Shown here: positions 60,954-64,000 of the stretch, one piece after another
Layout: each line of letters starts with the position of its first letter
Numbering within the stretch: the first letter of the stretch is position 1
NCBI GenBank assembly: GCA_021770755.1
Contig: JAETQI010000010.1
Span: forward strand, 40,170 to 104,169
Reading direction: 5' to 3'
DNA: 64,000 bases
Source: Lachnospiraceae bacterium
GTDB lineage: Bacteria > Bacillota > Clostridia > Lachnospirales > Lachnospiraceae
The notes under the pieces: generated by a model
Told to the model about the DNA's origin: nothing
Seen by the model: the letters and a program-made list of their open reading frames with translations, nothing else
The model's database searches: none
Translations under genes and position numbers: made by a program

Positions 60954-61688
60954 ATGATCCAGGCAGCAGTCTGTGACGATGAACAATTTTACAGAGAAAA
61001 GACAGCCTCCCTGCTCAGACAGTATTTTACAGAACAACATCTGGACTATACCATTGAGCTCTTCGGATCCGGAGAAGAATTCTTAGCCCGGCATGAGAAC
61101 ATTGTAAAATACGACATTGTTTTCATGGACATTAGCATGAAGGAGCTTGACGGGATTCAGACCGCTTCCCGGATCCGGGCTTTCCACAGTGACACGCAGC
61201 TCGTGTTCGTGACGGCATTTATCGATTATGCGCTGGAGGGCTACAAGGTGAACGCAGTCCGCTATATCATGAAAGATTCCCTTGACACGGCGATCCCGGA
61301 ATGCATGGATGCGGTCTTGCAGAAAATGCGGCTGGCACAGGTTGCCTTTTCTTTTCTGGAAGGGGAGACAACACTCTATACGGACAATATCCTCTATATC
61401 GAAAGCCGCAAACACAAATCCTTTTTTTATTATATGCATCCGGGCACTGCGTATACAGACGCCGGCATTGTAACGTACCAGATCTATGAGAAACTGGACC
61501 AGATCGAGCAAAAGCTTTCCGGCCATGGATTCTTAAGGATCCACAAGAGCTATCTTGTCAACATGAAACATATCCGCCGGATCGGAAACTATACCGCTTT
61601 TCTCGACACTGGCGAGGAACTGCCGATCCCGCGCCTGCGATATCAGACCGTCAGGGAACTGTTTGTCGCGTACAAAGGAATCTTGTAA
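60954..61688 (+). CDS. LytTR-family response regulator (AgrA/ComE type)
   Basis: 244 residues from ATG 60954, 7 bases after GGGAGG; an ATG two codons earlier is too close to it. Receiver: VCDDEQFYREK, phospho-Asp in IVFMDISMKELDGIQ (about 57), and Thr/Lys-equivalent positions VTAFIDYALEGYKVNAVRYIMKD. The LytTR DNA-binding domain covers the last about 100 residues (LYIESRKHKSFFYY, FLRIHKSYLVNMKHIRRIGNY). The promoter is at 60886-60914. No peptide pheromone gene (agrD/agrB type) is seen. Confidence 0.93.
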   Translation: MIQAAVCDDEQFYREKTASLLRQYFTEQHLDYTIELFGSGEEFLARHENIVKYDIVFMDISMKELDGIQTASRIRAFHSDTQLVFVTAFIDYALEGYKVNAVRYIMKDSLDTAIPECMDAVLQKMRLAQVAFSFLEGETTLYTDNILYIESRKHKSFFYYMHPGTAYTDAGIVTYQIYEKLDQIEQKLSGHGFLRIHKSYLVNMKHIRRIGNYTAFLDTGEELPIPRLRYQTVRELFVAYKGIL

Positions 61689-61701
61689 ATGGAGATGATA
61701 T

Positions 61702-63006
61702 ATGGAAACGATATTGAGATGTCTGATCCTGTCCCTCATGTCAGCGACAAGCTGCCAGTTATTTTTTGAGACGGTTGTACCGCGCCGCAAAAATTGGGGC
61801 AAATGTCCCTGGCTCGCATATACGGCGATCCCGGGTTTCACTGCGGGCGGTATGTTCATCGCCCTCACCCCGATCCCGCCTTATATCCTGCAACCTGTCC
61901 GCCTGATCCTTGTCACGGCAGTTCTCGCTCAGATTTATTTTCAGATGCATTTTGCCAAAAATATATTCTTATCTGTTTTGTACTGTGTCATTTACTGGAG
62001 CATATCAACCGCTGTCATGACTGCATTTCATTTTTTTGCGGACTTTAAGGCGATGGACGAACCGCTCCGCCAGACGATCGAAAACCTAACAGAAGCCGTC
62101 GTCTTACTTTTGATGATGGTCTTTCACTACCGCTACAAAAACCGGATCCGCAGATTAGAGGCTCTTCACGGAAACACACTCCGCTTTCTCCCCTTCCTGT
62201 ATCTGATCCTCCTCACTGCATTCAATATGCTCTCACCGGAGGAGACAACGGCAAACAAATATGCTGCCCTCGCCACGGTATCCAGTTTTGCCGCGCTGGG
62301 CATCTTCCTGTTCTATCTCACCATGCGCATGCTGGAGAAAGAGGCGGCACTGCACAGACTGCAGCTCAGTACAGAGCGCGCACGGAGCCAGATGGACATG
62401 TTCCACGCGATGCAGCAGCATTACGATCAGCAGAGACATTTTCTGCACGATTACAAAAACCAGCTAAACTGCATACAGGGGCTGATCGAATGCGGTCAGA
62501 CCGCGGAGGCGTCGGCGTATATCGCCCGCATGACAGGTACGATACGGACAGCGTTTGGCGATATCAACACCAACCACACGACCGTCAATATCATTCTCAA
62601 TCAGAAATATCAGACTGCACGCGACTGGGGAATCACAATGACATTTGTCATCAATGATCTGTCCGGACTGACGATGCCTGAGGAGGATCTTGTCACGCTG
62701 CTGACCAATCTGCTCGACAATGCGATCGAGGCATGTGAACAAATAAACCGTGAAAACCCAGCCGCAGGCACAGTGATCCAATTCAAAATGATCCTGGAGG
62801 AAAACCAGCTCATCCTATCCGTCCGAAACCCGGTGCTTCACCCTGTACCAATCCGGGACAACACGGTTCCTACCAGCAAAGCGGATCCCGCACACCACGG
62901 GATCGGGCTGTCCAATGTGGATCTTGTCGTCCGCAGGTACAATGGCACCCATGTCCTAAAGTGCGAGGACGGATGGTTTTCTTTTTCTGCCATCTTTCCG
63001 TCATAG
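61702..63006 (+). CDS. GHKL sensor histidine kinase (AgrC-like)
   Basis: 434 residues, starting 13 bp after the regulator stop. Six or seven membrane helices fill residues 1-215. A short coiled coil (EKEAALHRLQLSTERARSQMDM) leads to the phospho-acceptor His of HDYKNQLNCIQGLIE (about 250). The GHKL ATPase follows: LLTNLLDNAIEACEQI (N box) and HHGIGLSNVDLVVRRYNG (G2). The polytopic sensor with this kinase type usually detects peptides. The downstream lipoprotein gene, 126 bp on, may be a target or accessory. Confidence 0.93.
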   Translation: METILRCLILSLMSATSCQLFFETVVPRRKNWGKCPWLAYTAIPGFTAGGMFIALTPIPPYILQPVRLILVTAVLAQIYFQMHFAKNIFLSVLYCVIYWSISTAVMTAFHFFADFKAMDEPLRQTIENLTEAVVLLLMMVFHYRYKNRIRRLEALHGNTLRFLPFLYLILLTAFNMLSPEETTANKYAALATVSSFAALGIFLFYLTMRMLEKEAALHRLQLSTERARSQMDMFHAMQQHYDQQRHFLHDYKNQLNCIQGLIECGQTAEASAYIARMTGTIRTAFGDINTNHTTVNIILNQKYQTARDWGITMTFVINDLSGLTMPEEDLVTLLTNLLDNAIEACEQINRENPAAGTVIQFKMILEENQLILSVRNPVLHPVPIRDNTVPTSKADPAHHGIGLSNVDLVVRRYNGTHVLKCEDGWFSFSAIFPS

Positions 63007-63132
63007 CCGCTTTACAGCCCTTTTTTGTCATCCAGGTGCCGATTCGTGTCATGATGGTTGTCACATACCGTCCAGAAAAATATAATAGGAGCGTAACTGA
63101 TACTTATTTTTCACGAAAAGGAGAATGACACA

Positions 63133-63891
63133 ATGACAGCACTCAAAAACAAGATCATCACATTTCTGCTGGGCAGCGCCCTGATCCTGAACGGATGCGG
63201 CAGGACAGAGACTCCTGTACTCCCGTCTTCGCCGCAGCAGGCCGTGGAATACACCATGGAAAGCATCCGGGATCTGGACATGGCAGCACTCAACAATTGT
63301 ACAGACAATTTCATCCAGACCTACCATAACTGGATCGGCGTGCCGATCGAAAACGAGTACCGCTCCTTCAATGAGCTCCTGCAGCCCCGCTCCAAGAACA
63401 GCAGCAGGTACAAAACCTCCTACAAGCTGGATCAGAAGATGATGGAAAAGCTTACCTGGGAGATCACAGCGGTGCGTGACAGCGGCAGCACGGCGGAAGT
63501 AGATCTCATGATCACCAACATTGATATGCAAAAAGTCATGGAGCAGTATGAACTCCAACTGATCGGAAATATGCTGGAAGATCCGGGAAGCGGCATCGTT
63601 CAGATGATCAAGGATACGGTCACCGTCAAGGACACACTGATCTCCCTCATAGATGCGCTCGGGGACAATGATATCGTCACGACCGCTGTCACTGTCTGCG
63701 CCTATCAGGAGCAGGGACATTGGAAAGTCCATATGGATACGGACTTTATCAATGCCTTTTCAGGAAATCTGTACGATGACAGCGGCTCCGAAGAAATCCT
63801 CAAGATGGAGGAACTGCTCGACAGCAGGATCGATGAATGGGCGGAGGACTTTGAGAACCGCGCGGAAAAATGGATGGAACAATGGGGATAG
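63133..63891 (+). CDS. Putative lipoprotein of unknown function
   Basis: 252 residues. The lipobox ALILNGC is at residues about 17-23, giving a lipid-anchored protein outside the membrane. The mature part starts with a Pro-rich segment and then AVEYTMESIRDLDMAALNNCTDNF, which resembles the DUF5105/SnoaL-like cystatin-fold lipoproteins of Firmicutes (a helix followed by a curved sheet), seen also in LTWEITAV and WKVHMDTDFINAFSGNL. I cannot name a function. The AAAAGGAG site precedes the start. Confidence 0.7.
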   Translation: MTALKNKIITFLLGSALILNGCGRTETPVLPSSPQQAVEYTMESIRDLDMAALNNCTDNFIQTYHNWIGVPIENEYRSFNELLQPRSKNSSRYKTSYKLDQKMMEKLTWEITAVRDSGSTAEVDLMITNIDMQKVMEQYELQLIGNMLEDPGSGIVQMIKDTVTVKDTLISLIDALGDNDIVTTAVTVCAYQEQGHWKVHMDTDFINAFSGNLYDDSGSEEILKMEELLDSRIDEWAEDFENRAEKWMEQWG

Positions 63892-63949
63892 TGTAACTTT
63901 ACTTGGGGAATTTTTCCAAAAAGTAATATGGAGCACCTTCTTTTTATGT

Positions 63950-63955
63950 TATAAT
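63950..63955 (+). promoter_or_regulatory. Possible -10 box of a gene beyond the right edge
   Basis: A consensus TATAAT lies 59 bp after the lipoprotein stop codon, with no convincing -35. A strong GAGGAGGTG ribosome binding site at the very end (about 63986-63994) points to a start codon just outside the window. Confidence 0.45.
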
Positions 63956-64000
63956 GTAATTACCAATAAAACATACACATAAAAAGAGGAGGTGCCCCTA

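Overview
The window looks like chromosomal DNA of an anaerobic, low-to-mid GC member of the Clostridia, most probably a gut Lachnospiraceae. The signs are strong AGGAGG-type ribosome binding sites, a T-box in front of pheST, ATP-dependent PEP carboxykinase, SpoIID and SleB-type sporulation/cell-wall proteins, a GH43 glycosidase, sugar ABC permeases, and several two-component systems. This is inferred from gene content only; no 16S rRNA is present.

Layout. 0-7.3 kb: a cytidylate-kinase-like protein cut by the left edge, a discoidin-like protein, a secreted metallo-beta-lactamase-fold hydrolase, then tmRNA (ssrA), tRNA-Val(GAC), a membrane protein, a PaaI-type thioesterase, phenylacetate-CoA ligase and a GH43 xylosidase/arabinosidase. 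7.3-17.8 kb: translation and RNA genes on the minus strand: PilZ protein, queA, pheT, pheS with its T-box leader, leuS followed by a coupled LeuRS-like half protein, a cytidylate-kinase-like protein and rtcB. rtcB is preceded by a 24-codon ORF and an intrinsic terminator. 18-19.4 kb: a secreted Cys/Asp repeat protein and a DUF3737 beta-helix protein.

19.5-35 kb is the most distinctive region. It holds two paralogous lipoproteins that appear to join a beta-propeller to an extracellular solute-binding domain, two sugar-type permeases, an HlyD-like adaptor, an embedded PIN/DUF2281 toxin-antitoxin pair, an ABC-type ATPase/HEPN pair that looks like a phage-defence module, a DUF4026/DUF2314 protein, and an OmpR-type response regulator with its histidine kinase. 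Four promoters here (in front of both lipoproteins, the first permease and the response regulator) share one architecture: TTAGAGA, 4 bp, TTAGAGA, 9 bp, then the -10 box. This ties the two-component system to the transporter genes and to itself.

35-50.3 kb: an EF-G paralogue, prephenate dehydrogenase, TspO, a YihY/BrkB membrane protein, a SpoIID-domain protein, a structured small RNA with its own promoter (6S-like candidate), a 1.1k-residue TPR/GAF/GGDEF protein, a DUF5722 glycosidase-like secreted protein, and a second OmpR-type two-component system. A palindromic repeat at 46.8-47.0 kb has a partial second copy at 28.9-29.0 kb; that copy is inserted in frame into the start of one solute-binding lipoprotein.

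50.5-64 kb: pckA, aminopeptidase P, deoC, a small membrane protein, thrC, an orphan HipA-like kinase, and a three-gene minus-strand group (broken CysC-like kinase, glutamine-amidotransferase-like hydrolase, nucleotidyltransferase). That group resembles the Campylobacter O-methyl phosphoramidate genes Cj1415-Cj1417. It is followed by a SleB-type hydrolase, a LytTR/GHKL two-component system and a lipoprotein. No CRISPR array, rRNA or intact insertion sequence was seen.
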